Shown here one piece after another: positions 1 to 11,064 of a stretch of DNA of 64,000 nt. This DNA is from Adiantum capillus-veneris (lineage: Eukaryota > Streptophyta > Polypodiopsida > Polypodiales > Pteridaceae). Location of the stretch: assembly GCA_014529385.2 (NCBI GenBank), contig CM043965.1, positions 11,274,412-11,338,411 on the forward strand, in the 5' to 3' direction. Positions within the stretch are counted from its first letter, which is position 1. Each line of letters begins with the position of its first letter. The translations under genes and the position numbers were made by a program. Below the pieces are notes generated by a model. The model saw nothing but the letters and a program-made list of their open reading frames with translations, made no database searches and was not told the DNA's origin.

Positions 1-574
1 AAGGTGCTCTATTTTTGCATAGAGACAACATATACATAGAGGAAAAAAGGTTACAAAAATGATCCAAATTAAAATACTTACCTTTATGTTTCCTTAGGAA
101 CAATATGATCTTTTTAACTTTGGAATCTATCCAAACAATTTCACAAAATATATTAGATTGATCTAGAAATGTTATATATATCCACTTTAAGAGCTATTTA
201 TAGAATGTCAATCATATCAATCATGCACCTTGGGCTACGTGTCCAACAATAAAATCCATGCATCGTAAATCATGTTAGTTTAAAATTTACCTAGGTAATT
301 GTGCACTCACACCCGAACAAGATTTTTGCAAATTGTTTTCCATTAGCTCCATTCTTCTCTCCACATTGATCCATAAAGTCAATTCAATGTCAACTTACAT
401 CGGGTTTTCTTTTATCTCTTTAGAGAGTTTATTTCAACCAAACATTCACGTTTTCTCAAAAAATTTCCTCGTTTTCTCATTTAAAATATTTAGGTTGGAT
501 TCTTATTGTAAGGTAATCCATTGTAATATTAATGTTTTTGTTTTAAATTTTGTTTCTTAATTTTTCACATCGTG
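1..574. other. AT-rich intergenic DNA, no gene seen
   Basis: The stretch is AT-rich and has no ORF with recognisable similarity; a 75-codon ORF at 333-560 looks like chance coding. The first bases carry a fragment (CTATTTTTGCATAGAGA) of the hairpin repeat described at 575-1005, so the repeat family extends to the window edge. Confidence 0.5.
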
Positions 575-1005
575 TCTTGCTACACTATCGTAGAGGCGAC
601 ACAAAGGCTAGTGTTTGACTTTTTTGAGTAGTGTCTTCCTAGTGTGAAAAAAGTGTAGCCAAATGTATATCTGATTACAATGTTTTTGTGTAGAGATAGC
701 ACAAATGTTTTTCTTTTATTTTTTTGGGTAGCTTTCTCTCTATACAAAAATAGAGTAGTCATGGGTCAAATTACACTATTTTTGCATAGAGAGGAAAAAC
801 CTTCATCTTTTAGATTGTTTCCTTTTGAGCTTAATAAAGAGGTATAAGATAGCGTGTTAAGTAAATTCAAGGTGAATCTATGTCTTAATATATTCATTAT
901 AGATATTTTTGTAACTTTTCTTGAATGTGTCCTTGCAATGCAAAAATAGTGTAGCCAAATGTATGTCTTGCTACACTATCTCTACATAGAGAGGACACAA
1001 CCTTT
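575..1005. repeat. cluster of short hairpin repeat (TAGTGTAG family)
   Basis: Variants of one module recur near 578-600, 645-712, 745-803 and 938-1003. Each mixes CTACACTAT, its complement ATAGTGTAG, TTTTTGCATAGAGAGG and GGACACAACC. The last copy forms a perfect 10 bp stem (946-955 with 970-979) around a 14-base loop. Several inverted, diverged copies in 430 bp suggest nested remains of a MITE family. No coding potential is seen. Confidence 0.5.
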
Positions 1006-1202
1006 ATTTTTGGTGCAACATTGTTAAAATGTGACACTGTCATTTTGAAGTTAATAAAGAAATCTAATCCAGTTTGATCACACTAGACGCGTGAACGATT
1101 GGGTGACTATGGCCTATCATATCTATGATCCAAGGTACATGGTGCACCTTGACAGCAATGTGGGTTGCCTTTGACTCTCTCTCTCTAACAATTTGTTTAC
1201 AG

Positions 1203-2925
1203 CATGGAGGACCTTCTAACTATTGCAACTTGTGAAATGAAAGAGGAAGACATGAAAACGCAATGTCTGTTTTGGGAGTGCCTCAATGATGTAATGCTAT
1301 AATGTGGGTGTGAAAGGGTTAATTTCTTTGGCTTCATGGTGGACGAAGCTCAAGAAAATTGAAATGCAATTGGAATTGTTTTTAATGGTGGTGACAAGAC
1401 TAATACAACGAGCATTCAAGAGTGTTCTTCTCTTTTCCATTGGAAGCAAAGCTTAAATCAACACACAACGAAGTATGTGGTGGAAGCTTCTCAACACATA
1501 CACAAAGAAATGTGAGAGAAGTGGAGGCAAGCACCAACAAAAGAGGCTTCAACAACATAGGCTCATCTGATACGCCAATAGTGGCATAACGGTCATTGCA
1601 TAGACCGTAACATTCCATACATGGATTCATGGCTTAGTTGGTGGGAAATTCGTATTGCACATTGGGGTGGCATTATGACATGCGTAGAAATAAGCTCTGT
1701 TGGACCAAAAACTCCATGCACAAACCTCACCAAGAGCAAGCATGGCAGCTGGCTAGTAGGGGAGGGTTTTACTAAACGCATTTCATTATATGATGCATGC
1801 ACAACCGACCTAGCACATTCCATCTTACAAAGCACAAAGGCCATTTCCTACAGCCATGGAAAACACATTGGGAAGGGGCCATCGATATAGAAGATTGTAG
1901 AACGCCATGAAAAATGTGCCATTCAAGTAATAAGAGCAACGAACGAGGCTAGCAAGGACACTCCAATGTATAAACAACTGACTCCAGTGACAGTAGATAA
2001 GGAGACATCAAGGCAAAAACATAAGCCAAATGAGGTTATCAATGTGAAAGATGATGCATCACATAGGCTTGAGTACAACGCGGTCACCAAAGATCGCAAG
2101 AAGTGTGGAGGACCTCGTAAGATCAACTTTGCACAAGAAGGGGTGTCACAAACTCCAAAAAAAAGTATAGGTTTGGGTGGACAGTATGGTCAATGAGGCA
2201 ATGTGGGCCACACGACCAACTCCACAAGGGAGTAGAGTCACATGTAGAGGCACGCCAAGAGGAGGACGAAGGTGTGGAAGCAGTATTGCAGGTTCAAGCC
2301 TTGGTATACCGGCCCCATGTTTTGAAGGATATCAAAACAATTTGAATAATGTGGTGCGCTAGTGGTTTTGGTTTTGTCTGGATCATGTCTTGCATTGCCA
2401 CATAGTAGACCAAAACACTGAGCCGCAGCCTCAACATTCACTACACATTTGGCCCCTACACGTGGGCACCAACTTATCTGAGGATGAGGTGCAAATATTG
2501 CATGAAGAGGGGTATCAATTGGAGTTCAAAAAATAAGGAATCTCTATTGTAACACCAGTTGTTCCTGCAAAAAATATAACGAATTCTCCTTTCAAGTCAA
2601 AAGATACATCCACTCCTCAAGCTAGTGCATGAGCTACAATGCAAGATGGTGCGTGTGTACGATACCGGACTTCCATTTTCAAGGACGTTGCTTGCAAAAT
2701 TAGTCCAGCACTAGCGCTGAGAGATCGCTGAGAGCTAAGGTCATAGAAGAGATATGTGGGGCAGATGGTGTTCATGAGGTCTTTAAAGTAGAGACCACAA
2801 GTAAAGATGGTGTTGTTAGGTTGTACAATGTTTGTATTTGCAACCAACCATTGTGCACATGTCCAGACTTCATGGAATGGGTGACAAAGCAAAAACCATA
2901 TCTTGCATACATGTAAACATTTGTA
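1203..2925 (+). pseudogene. decayed MULE-like transposase/SWIM zinc-finger gene
   Basis: Read in pieces across frames, the plus strand gives a recognisable order. A GFMVDEAQEN*NAIGIV block lies near 1330-1380 and SSLFHWKQSLNQHT near 1420-1470. WLSWWEIRIAHWGGIM lies near 1625-1675, then a basic linker, then CICNQPLCTCPDF near 2833-2870. These resemble MULE-type transposase-derived plant proteins with a C-terminal SWIM zinc finger (CxC...CxH). The CxC pair is in one frame; the final CKH (TGTAAACAT, 2912-2920) is in another, so the finger is broken by a one-base shift. Stops near 1300, 1360 and 1888 also interrupt it. No terminal repeats were found. Assignment rests on remembered family pattern and is moderately secure. 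Confidence 0.55.
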
Positions 2926-3312
2926 TTTTATTTATCTGCGTGTGCTAGGGTCAAGCCAAAATGAGAACATGTTTATCCATCAACCAATTTTAGCAAATGC
3001 TGATATATTTAGGGCACTGAGCCAAGGCAGAACCTATCTAGGCATGGATGCATAGCATTTTCCATTTCCAATTTTTTGTATGTCAATTCACAAAATGGAC
3101 AATACTATCAGGTTCTAATTTAATCTTATGATGGCCACATTTTGGTGCATTGTTTCTACAGTTTTTTTCAAACAATTTTCAAATTTTGAAGGTGGTTGTT
3201 TATTTGTCACATCAATTTAATATTTCCACAATTGCTAAAAATGGGTATTGCTTGTATTATTTTTGTGAAACCATTCACTAGCTACCGTAGTACACTTCTC
3301 TTTCTTTTCACA

Positions 3313-3648
3313 ATGACCGGTGATCTTGAGCATAGAATCAAGTGTGCTTGGGATGCCATGGAAGCCATTCCCAATGGAGAGGCATTGTATGGAGCCGAAT
3401 GGTTTAAGGAGGCTCTGAAGGTGAAAATCAATGTGTATCACCTCTATCATTGCCGCACAGACCTCAATATGCAGTCCTTTCTCATCTTGAACAAGAAGGG
3501 ACAATTCGCTTTCTCTTGTTGGAAGAAGATTGGGCTCATCACAGAGGAGAATGAGGAGCGAATGATGCAGCAGCTAGGGAATGTGCCGAATCTTCTTTTA
3601 GCACTTGAGGGCAGCACTACTGCGACTCCCGGGCCTTCCAGAAGATGA
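3313..3648 (+). CDS. hypothetical protein or last-exon fragment
   Basis: A 111-codon ORF starts at an ATG (MTGDLEHRIK) and ends at TGA before the CT microsatellite; an upstream ATG at 3196 gives 150 codons but adds an AT-rich tail. The sequence looks like a real soluble protein, mixed in composition (WDAMEAIPNGEALYGAEWF, CRTDLNMQSF, SCWKKIGLITEENEER) and ending in a Ser/Thr/Pro tail. I do not recognise a family. It lies 400 bp downstream of the decayed SWIM gene on the same strand and could be its last exon or part of the same transposon. Confidence 0.35.
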   Translation: MTGDLEHRIKCAWDAMEAIPNGEALYGAEWFKEALKVKINVYHLYHCRTDLNMQSFLILNKKGQFAFSCWKKIGLITEENEERMMQQLGNVPNLLLALEGSTTATPGPSRR

Positions 3649-3833
3649 ATGCTTCTTGCCTATGTAATGCAAGTGCAATAAAATGTTGCCTTTCTATGAT
3701 TAATGGATGCTCTTCTTTCAAGTACCCTTGTCTCTGTTGTTTTTGAAACAATTTGAAAGGTGGCATTTCTTTGTCTATGTCTCAACCTCCCTATTACCTC
3801 ATTTCGTATCTCTACCCTTTTTCTCTCTCTTTT

Positions 3834-3836
<3 letters not shown>

Positions 3837-3931
<95 letters not shown>
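3837..3931. repeat. (TC)n microsatellite, about 47 units
   Basis: An uninterrupted run of TC dinucleotides. It creates spurious Arg-Glu or Ser-Leu ORFs on both strands, which are not genes. Confidence 0.98.
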
Positions 3932-3932
<1 letters not shown>

Positions 3933-4109
3933 AGATGGAGAGAAGAACAAAAAGGACTGAAGACTAGCAAAATTGTGCGAGAGAGATAGAGAAGGAGTAA
4001 GAGAGAATATTTTTAGGAATCTCCACGTCTAATTCCTAAAAAGCGCTCACCAAAAATATCTCTCCTAGAAATATCCCCCCCATCGGGTCAATCTATAGGG
4101 CAACGACTT

Positions 4110-5211
4110 TGAAACAGAGAAGTGTTTGTAAATAGATGCATATGGTGTGATAATACTAACCATGCAATGAGGGGTTGTGAAAGTTTCAAAGATTCCTTGA
4201 TGAAGGAGCTTGTTTTCTTTAAATCTAGTAAGATTCACATAAGTGAAATAGGTAATATCTTGGGGACAAACTTTGGAAAAGGCAGGAAGAAGAAGCTAGT
4301 TGAGGACATGGATACTAGACATGCCATCTAGATGGTTGAGGCAGTTGTGTATGGGTTGAAGGTGGAGCCTAAAGAAAGGAGTCAAGTTGGGAGAAGAAGC
4401 ATCATGTGATGATATTGGAGACTTGTGGCCATGCACAATAGAATCTGTTATGAAGAGAAAGATGACTACAAAAGTCTTTCATGAAGATGGAGGTTGCATT
4501 CGGCTAGAAATAGCTCAAAACGACCCTGTAGATTCTTTGCAGTGCATGCATACATTTCCAAATGTCAATCCAATGTCACTATTGTTGAGAAGAAACATAG
4601 GCGTGAGAATGTGGATGATTGGCCTTCAAAAAGGGCCACAAGGAGTGGAGGTAAAAATGACACAGTGCCTCCTAGATCAAGTTTTCTACAAAAAGGTTCT
4701 ATCCCTGAAGTGCATATGGAGGAAGCCTTTGAAGAGAAGAAGAAGCAAGAAACGAAAGCCAAGCCAAAGGGTCTGGACTACAAAGTGGGAGTTACCTTGG
4801 GTGAGGTCCTTGGCATAGCAAATTGGGAGTTCCATGAAAAAAAAATTGATACTATAAAGAGAAAGAGACAGCCTCTTACTGAATCTATCCATGTACAGGG
4901 TGAAGGAGAAACATTTAAGGCACAGGGAGTACAAGTCTATGGCAAGCAAGGTGATGAAACTATAGTTGGATGCTACAAGTTTAGGGGAGGAGTAAAATAG
5001 GTTTCGCTTCTTGGATGATGAAGATGAATTTGAGACCACTCGCAACAATTATTACTTGAAAAGTCATTGGGCAAGAGCAACTACTGAGACCCTGTTAGAA
5101 GTGGGAGAAATAGAAGAGCTGTACATTGCGTTGATATATCATGGGTTAGAAATTAACCTCATGTCAAAGAGTCTCTATCAAAAAGGAAAATGCCCAATCG
5201 ATATAAATCAT
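4110..5211 (+). pseudogene. old Ty3/gypsy element, 5' part: gag zinc knuckle and start of protease
   Basis: The reading runs through a CCHC zinc knuckle (CIWCDNTNHAMRGC, CX2CX4HX4C, near 4140-4180) and a block ending FGKGRKKKLVEDM. A charged linker follows (frame at 4494-4998). Last comes the start of a retropepsin-like domain (5050-5211) with ALIYHGLEINLMS, where DHG or DTG would be expected at the active site. Frame changes near 4330, 4500 and 5000 and the Y for the catalytic D mark it as dead. It stops at 5211, where the LTR of the younger element begins. The protease resumes after 23567, so the two halves were once contiguous. No LTR of this older element was found. Confidence 0.7.
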
Positions 5212-6128
5212 TGTTGGAATCCCATTTGTCCAAATTTTGTAATGAGGCCATCTTGTAAAGCATATCAAATTCCCATTTTATGTCAAAGACATCTTATCAT
5301 TTTGATCCATTCGTCTGGGTTATGTAAAGATTAATCAGTTAGTCAGGACTCAGATTTGTTCCCACTTTGTAATAATGAGTAAGAGAACCCCATGTACATT
5401 TTTGAGCTAAGGTGACTAAAGTATAAAAGTCACCTTAGAACCATTTTTGAACAACATTGTTTTAAAATATTAATCATGTGTCGTACGAGTCTGAGAGAGA
5501 GAGAGAGAGTCTTATCCTCTTCGCTACGCGCTTCTCCCTCACCGGATTCACGACGTGACTACACCGTCGCGGTAGTCTCTCCGAGAGCTACGCGCCCACG
5601 CCACGCATTCACATTTTTGAGCTGTTCGCGATCGATCCTTCCTCGATCTTGTTTTGCTTGTAAGTAGCACAAACAGTGTCTGTTTTCAACAATCAAGTGC
5701 TTTATGGAATGAGAAAGAGATTAGCTACACATAGATACTCATGAACTTAAGTTTTGCCCACTTTTGGATTATGACCTGTTAGTCTATCGCGACTGTATTC
5801 GAGATAACTAGGGTTCAAATCTGGTGAGATTAGACTTATAGATAAGTATATCCTAGTGAGAGGATGGTGCCTAGAAGGTTTGATGCGATTCCGAGTTCAT
5901 TGGAAGTGTAAACGGTGTTGTGAGCGGTTAGGGATAGAGTGGGTTGTATTCTACCAGGGTTAGTGATTGATGCATCATAAAAGTGTGTATGTGTAGATTG
6001 GTCTCAGCTTGACAAGCTAACGAGATTGCCTACGTGCACCTACGGGTTAGTCGTGTCATCGGATGATAAGTATGTTGTCTGTGTCGTGCTTGTGAGTATG
6101 AACAGGGGAGTAGTTATGCCCTAAAACA
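5212..6128 (+). repeat. 5' LTR of the nested element (917 bp)
   Basis: It begins TGTTGGAATCCC and ends CCTAAAACA, and matches 22647-23567 with only scattered substitutions. A TATAAAA-like box at about 5420 (AGTATAAAAGTCACC) is a plausible promoter, followed by a GA run near 5492-5510. At 5781-5794 it holds AGTCTATCGCGACT, a shortened form of the palindrome that recurs inside the element. Confidence 0.95.
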
Positions 6129-6129
6129 T

Positions 6130-6147
6130 TGGCGCCGCTGCCGGGGA
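6130..6147 (+). other. primer binding site, tRNA-Asp type
   Basis: TGGCGCCGCTGCCGGGGA starts one base after the 5' LTR. It complements the 3' end of plant tRNA-Asp (…CCCCGGCAACGGCGCCA) with one mismatch. Such a site primes minus-strand DNA synthesis. Confidence 0.9.
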
Positions 6148-6923
6148 CACAAGACCTTAAGTAGGGAGATCTACGTCACTCGTGTGATGGTTAGCTTTCT
6201 TTAGTTTTGACTAGAGAGAGCTTAAAATTTTAGAACAAGATCCAGGATAGAGTATCCTGAGGTCTAGTGGATAGCCAGGAAGCCTGTGTCTTGCCGAGGG
6301 TCTGCGACTAGTTAGATTTAGTTAAGTAGGATAATGTGGAGTTATGGTTTTTGGTTTTGAGTGCTTGTTATACTTGTGTAGAGATAGAGTAGAAAAACGT
6401 TGTAAAAACGCCAAAAACAAACAAAGAGAAGCAACAATAAGGCTGTTTGCTTGCCTTGAAAGCAAAACCCACACCATATACACTTGAAGGGGGTGAAAAA
6501 AGTAGACATTGAAATTTATGATCCAACACTTGAGAAAAACATAAAATTTGCGACCAAAACCAACAAAAAGAAACAGGTGATTGTCATAAGAAAACACTAA
6601 GTGAACCTAAAGAGGCCAAGAAGAGATATAACCATTAGCCTAGGGTAAACTGACTGTGTCAGGTGGTACGACTGATATTCACAAGTTTAAGATGAAGTGT
6701 CGTCAAATTTGCATCACTTCAAGTGCATTTGAGTTGTGAATTACCATAGAAGAGTGAAATTTGTGAAGTGCTTGAGTCTAAGGTCAAAATAAGTCCAAAC
6801 TTCATAAAACTTGGGGGATAGACTTATATGGGCACAGGGAACACAACTATGCAAAAACAGACAAAAATTAAATCCCCATTGCTCTCTGCCTAGTCTATCG
6901 CGATAGACTGATGAAGGTGGTGA
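6148..6923 (+). other. 5' leader of the nested element
   Basis: About 780 bp without a plausible coding ORF. It would hold packaging and dimerisation signals, though none can be named by eye. The first copy of the 18 bp palindrome lies at 6892-6909, just before gag. A seven-codon-scale mini-ORF (ATG at 6911, TAA at 6929-6931) follows directly. Confidence 0.6.
6892..6909. repeat. 18 bp palindrome, copy 1
   Basis: A perfect copy of AGTCTATCGCGATAGACT, located 15 bp before the open gag frame. Further copies lie in the 3' non-coding block and a shortened one in each LTR. Confidence 0.9.
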
Positions 6924-9683
6924 TTGACTAAAAACAAGAGACTAGAGATAATTCGAGTCTATGATGATGGAGACAGATTCCGAGACGAAAAGGGGAACCA
7001 CTATCTGATAGTGAGTAACCCTGAGGATTACAACAGATATGGGGATAACGTGGCAAAAGGGAAAATGGTTTCAGAAACCCAAGAACCGTCTCCTAACATT
7101 GATCGACCTGGAGCGCTTTTTATGTATGATAAGAAAACAACCAGGGTCCCAACCTATAATGAGAATGTAGGGATTTACAAGCATGAAAGCGAGGGAATAG
7201 TCTCTTACTTTCGATGCAAGGAACCCTACCCAAATGAATTAAGCAAAGACAAGGTTCTTTACTTATTTTCTTATGAAACTGCTATGGGGAAGGATATTGT
7301 TTTTGTTGACAGATACGAGCGAGAATACAAACATATTCTCCCAGAGGAGGTTGAAAAGGCAACAGTTCCAGGAGCATCGACCTATGGCCCCGACAAAGTA
7401 CCAAGAGCCACCTACACCCCTAGCAAGTCAACAAATCCCTTTTCAGAAGAGTATGACGCTACCTCACATTCTACCCGACAACCGACGTCCAACTACCAGG
7501 ACCAACCAGCTACTCAGCCATCATTGCAGGCATGGCTTCGACAGAGTGCTACATTAGAACAAGACCAAACCCGAGAGGGTTATCAAACCGCACGAGGGCT
7601 AAGGGATTTACAAGAACCACCACTCTATGCACAGTATCAAGGAGAGAGTAAGCCAAAGACTCAGGGGTCAATTGAGCCTGGAAGAACACCCCTAGAACGA
7701 GTTCAGAGAGATGAACCATTTCTCGCGAGAACTGTTAGAAATTATGGCTTAGGAGCACCATTGGGAGAGGAACCTGGCCACTACAGAAGACCAGAGGAGG
7801 TATATCGACTAGGACGGGGAGATCCCATGATGAGATTTGTAGAACATCGTAGAATTAGACCTTCTCAAGGGCAAAAATGGGTAAACAAGAAATATACGGG
7901 AAGCAGGGATCCGAGAGATCATGTAGCAGCCTTTGTGCGTGTAATTAGAGATGAAGAGGTGTTAGACTTTCCTACCCAATTTGCAGGATTCGGTTTAACC
8001 TTAGAGGATGATACTGCTACATGGTTTGACTCAGTGGAGCGAAGAGACTTTGAGTCTATGGAGGAAGTGTTTGACGAGTTTATCGAGGAATTCTCACAAA
8101 GGGGAATAGCTCATAATACAGTCTCACAAATCCATAAATTCAAACAGAAAGATGGATAGTCTGTTCGAAAGGCAGCCCTCCGATTAAAAAGATATGTTAA
8201 GTTCCGCCCCGTGGAAGAACTGCCAACTCAATCCAGATTTATGCTTATATTTATCCAAGGACTAAGGAATGCAGATCTTCAGAAGGACTTACATATGAAA
8301 AGGAGCACGACATTGAATGATTTAACCAAGGAAGCTCTATACCTTGTGGACAATTGTGTGGTCTACAAAGAGGGTGAGTTCAAGGATCTTGACGATGATT
8401 CTTCCTCGCAACAAAGCGGAAGCAAGTCTGCTAAGACAACACCAAAAGGAGAAGTAGCGGTAAGCCAAGAGCAGCTTGTAGAGGAAGTGCTTAAAAAGAT
8501 TAACTTGTATTGCAAACCAGAAGCTAAACAACCAAAATGGTGTGCGATTGAACAAAAATGGACAAACCATGGGACGGAGGAGTGTTATTATAACAAGGGA
8601 TATGTGAGAGAATGACCATATGCTCCGCAAGCTCAGGCGACATCCCCTCAAGTCCCACTGATGCCTAGATATCAGACATGCAACCTACCAGGACCTGTAG
8701 GTGTAGAAAGACCACAACCAGTGTTGGGACAACAACCACCCCTACTAGGATTACGACCAATCGACATAAGATACACACCCACAGTAACTGAGTCGGATGA
8801 GAAGGATTTGGTACCTATGCATGCATACTACGACGAGCCCAATGGATATGCGGCAAACTCTGTCTATTATCCATAGGAAGAACCCTCTACACCAAAACCA
8901 TGGAGCATGATAGGAAATACAGGACCACCAATTGTTGCACAGGCAGCGAAGGAAGGAAGATATAGCTTGGATGAAAGAACGCTGTTGTTCATAGCCAACG
9001 GAGGCATGAGCGGGCAAAGAATTGCACACCAACAAAGAGGAGCTCCAGGAGCACCTCAAGAGCCTAAAGGACCATGCTACAAGTGTGGTGGAGACCATTG
9101 GCTGAGGGACTGCCCTCATGACGAAATCATTAGGGTCAATGCATATTGCACCGAGTGTGGAATTACTCACTTGATCCCTGATTGCCCTAAAAACCCGAGC
9201 AAAGGAGAAAAAACTACCTTGAATATGCTGGGAACGCTGCCTTCCAGTGGAGGGTCAGAAAGCGAAACTCCGATTCCTGTTAAGGTCTTGACGAGAGCCC
9301 AAACAAGGAGAAATGACAATCAGCCCAAGAGTAACGATGAAAATCAGGAAGAAATCAAGACTGACAAGTCTAGCGTCAGTCGTGATAATCCTTGGAAAGA
9401 ACAAAGAGCAAAAATGAAGGCTAGACGTGAGAAAAAACAAAAAGATGTAGAAGCTGAGCTAATGATAGCTCGAGAGCAACTTAAACAGCAAAGAGAGTCC
9501 AACTCTCTAAAATCAACGAAGGGACCAAGAAGTGCAAGCTCAGGAGGGTCGGTATTGGTAGATGAGATCAATGAACCCTTAGATGCAATCTTGCAAGCAT
9601 ATGAAGCAAGATTGAAGAACAGACAGACTCTAGAGCAAAGGTGGATGACATATCCATATCCAGAGATAGAAAACAGAGACTAG
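6924..9683 (+). pseudogene. gag: gag polyprotein of the nested element (four in-frame stops)
   Basis: One frame runs from 6924 to the stop at 9681, interrupted by TAG 8157, TGA 8613 and TAG 8874. The open frame begins without an ATG (TTG at 6924; first in-frame ATG at 7065). A retrotransposon capsid-like block (WVNKKYTGSRDPRDHV … TWFDSVERRDFESMEEVFDEF) lies near 7880-8100 and continues past the first stop. Near 9075-9195 are two zinc knuckles, CYKCGGDHWLRDC and CTECGITHLIPDC. Both are CX2CX3HX4C, one residue shorter than the usual CX2CX4HX4C. A long charged region follows. The pol frame overlaps the end by 43 bases in the -1 frame, so pol expression could use frameshifting, or an indel occurred. 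Confidence 0.85.
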
Positions 9684-11064
9684 AGATGTGCAAACAGCTG
9701 ATTGAAACTGCACAAGCTTTACTAGAGCCTCCACCTATGGAAGTGGGGGATAGAGTAATCAAACCACCAAACAATGAAACACCTCACAAAATTGAACAAA
9801 GGATACCCGACAAGATAGAAAACGTTAAATCCTTGTTGGACGTAGAGGATGCAAGAGACGTGCCTAATAGCACTGATGAATCACTGAAATATTTTCCACC
9901 ATATACCCCTATTGTGGAAGAAAATTGGCCTGAAGAGCTATGGGAAACGGTGAGAAAAGCTCAAGAAAAATATGAGACAAAAACAGTCGAGTCGGCGCCT
10001 TTCTCGGAGTTGAACTTGAATAAGCCTCCATGGGATATAGACGTTAAATCATTTCAAGGGGATAATGGTTCAATTGCATCCGAAGATAGCAGACCAGCAT
10101 CACTCAGAACTTTGCCATCATATATGGGGGACTATGAGGCAAGGTCAGAAATTCGAAGAGTACCTTCTCAAAGAATAGGCGGGTCAAATCAATTGGACAC
10201 TAAAATCCTGACAGACTTGTTGACCACTCCGGTCAAGTGTATAATCACATTGGCAGAATTGTTAAAAATTAGGCCAAGCATGTGGACAGAAGTGGGCAAT
10301 TGTCTTGAAAAATTTGGTATAAGGACGCCTCTTAAGTTCTTCGAAACCGAGCTTAATGACACAGAACCGAAGAAAGTCAACACTAGACCAGTGCCACTCA
10401 ATAAGGTAGGAGAGTATTGTGAGGGTGAAGACGGCAACACAACCCTACCAGTTGAGTATAACGGCATAGAGACTAAGGCAATACTTGATAGCGGAGCTGG
10501 CATTGCCATTGCGACCAAAATGCTATGGAAAAAATGGGGAAAACCAGCAATACGAACAACTAGAATGAAATTGCAACTGGCGGATGGGCACATAGAAGGC
10601 CTATAGGATTGCTTGAGGCAATTGTGGTATCTTTCTGTGGAATAGAGTACGAACATACCTTTGCCATAGTAGATTTCGGCAAGAAGAACAACTATGAAAT
10701 TATCCTTGGTAGGCCGTTCATGAGGCAACTCAAAATGGTGCAAGACCGGGGGTATGATTATTTGTATCTAAGACATGCTGAAACTAATACACGAGTAAAC
10801 ATGAAAAATCATAGCTACCATGATGTCACGAGAACCCCTGTGGAAGAATTTGACTTAGCCACCATTAGTGGATCAGAAGTCCCAGCGTGGCTTTGTAAGA
10901 AAGAGGAGATATTGATGGGCGGGGCATCTCAATGTAGTGAATTTGACCACAATGAAAAGACACTAGAGAGGGTCTTGGAAGACAATGCATATATACGAGA
11001 ACCTTTTCCTGAAGAGAAGCTCAAACCCCTAAATTTTGGCTACATTGGATGTATGCATCAATGA
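9641..11064 (+). pseudogene. pol: pol N-terminal part with first retropepsin
   Basis: An acidic linker (9641-10400) is followed by an aspartic protease. The active site is AILDSGAGIAIATKMLWK (near 10478-10535). The flap and C-terminal portion is VSFCGIEYEHTFAIVDFG, and the closing motif is IILGRPFMRQL (near 10700-10735). A frameshift at about 10600 moves the reading from frame 2 to frame 1 within the domain; the next ORF starts at 10609. The DSGAG and ILGRPF signatures are those of Ty3/gypsy retropepsins. As read, the protease is broken. Confidence 0.85.

Noticed and set aside
3660-3989. ORFs of Arg-Glu or Ser-Leu repeats around the CT microsatellite
   Set aside because: They are the translation of a (TC)n run in several frames and have no other content; the same holds for ORFs at 35638-36015 and 59767-60025.
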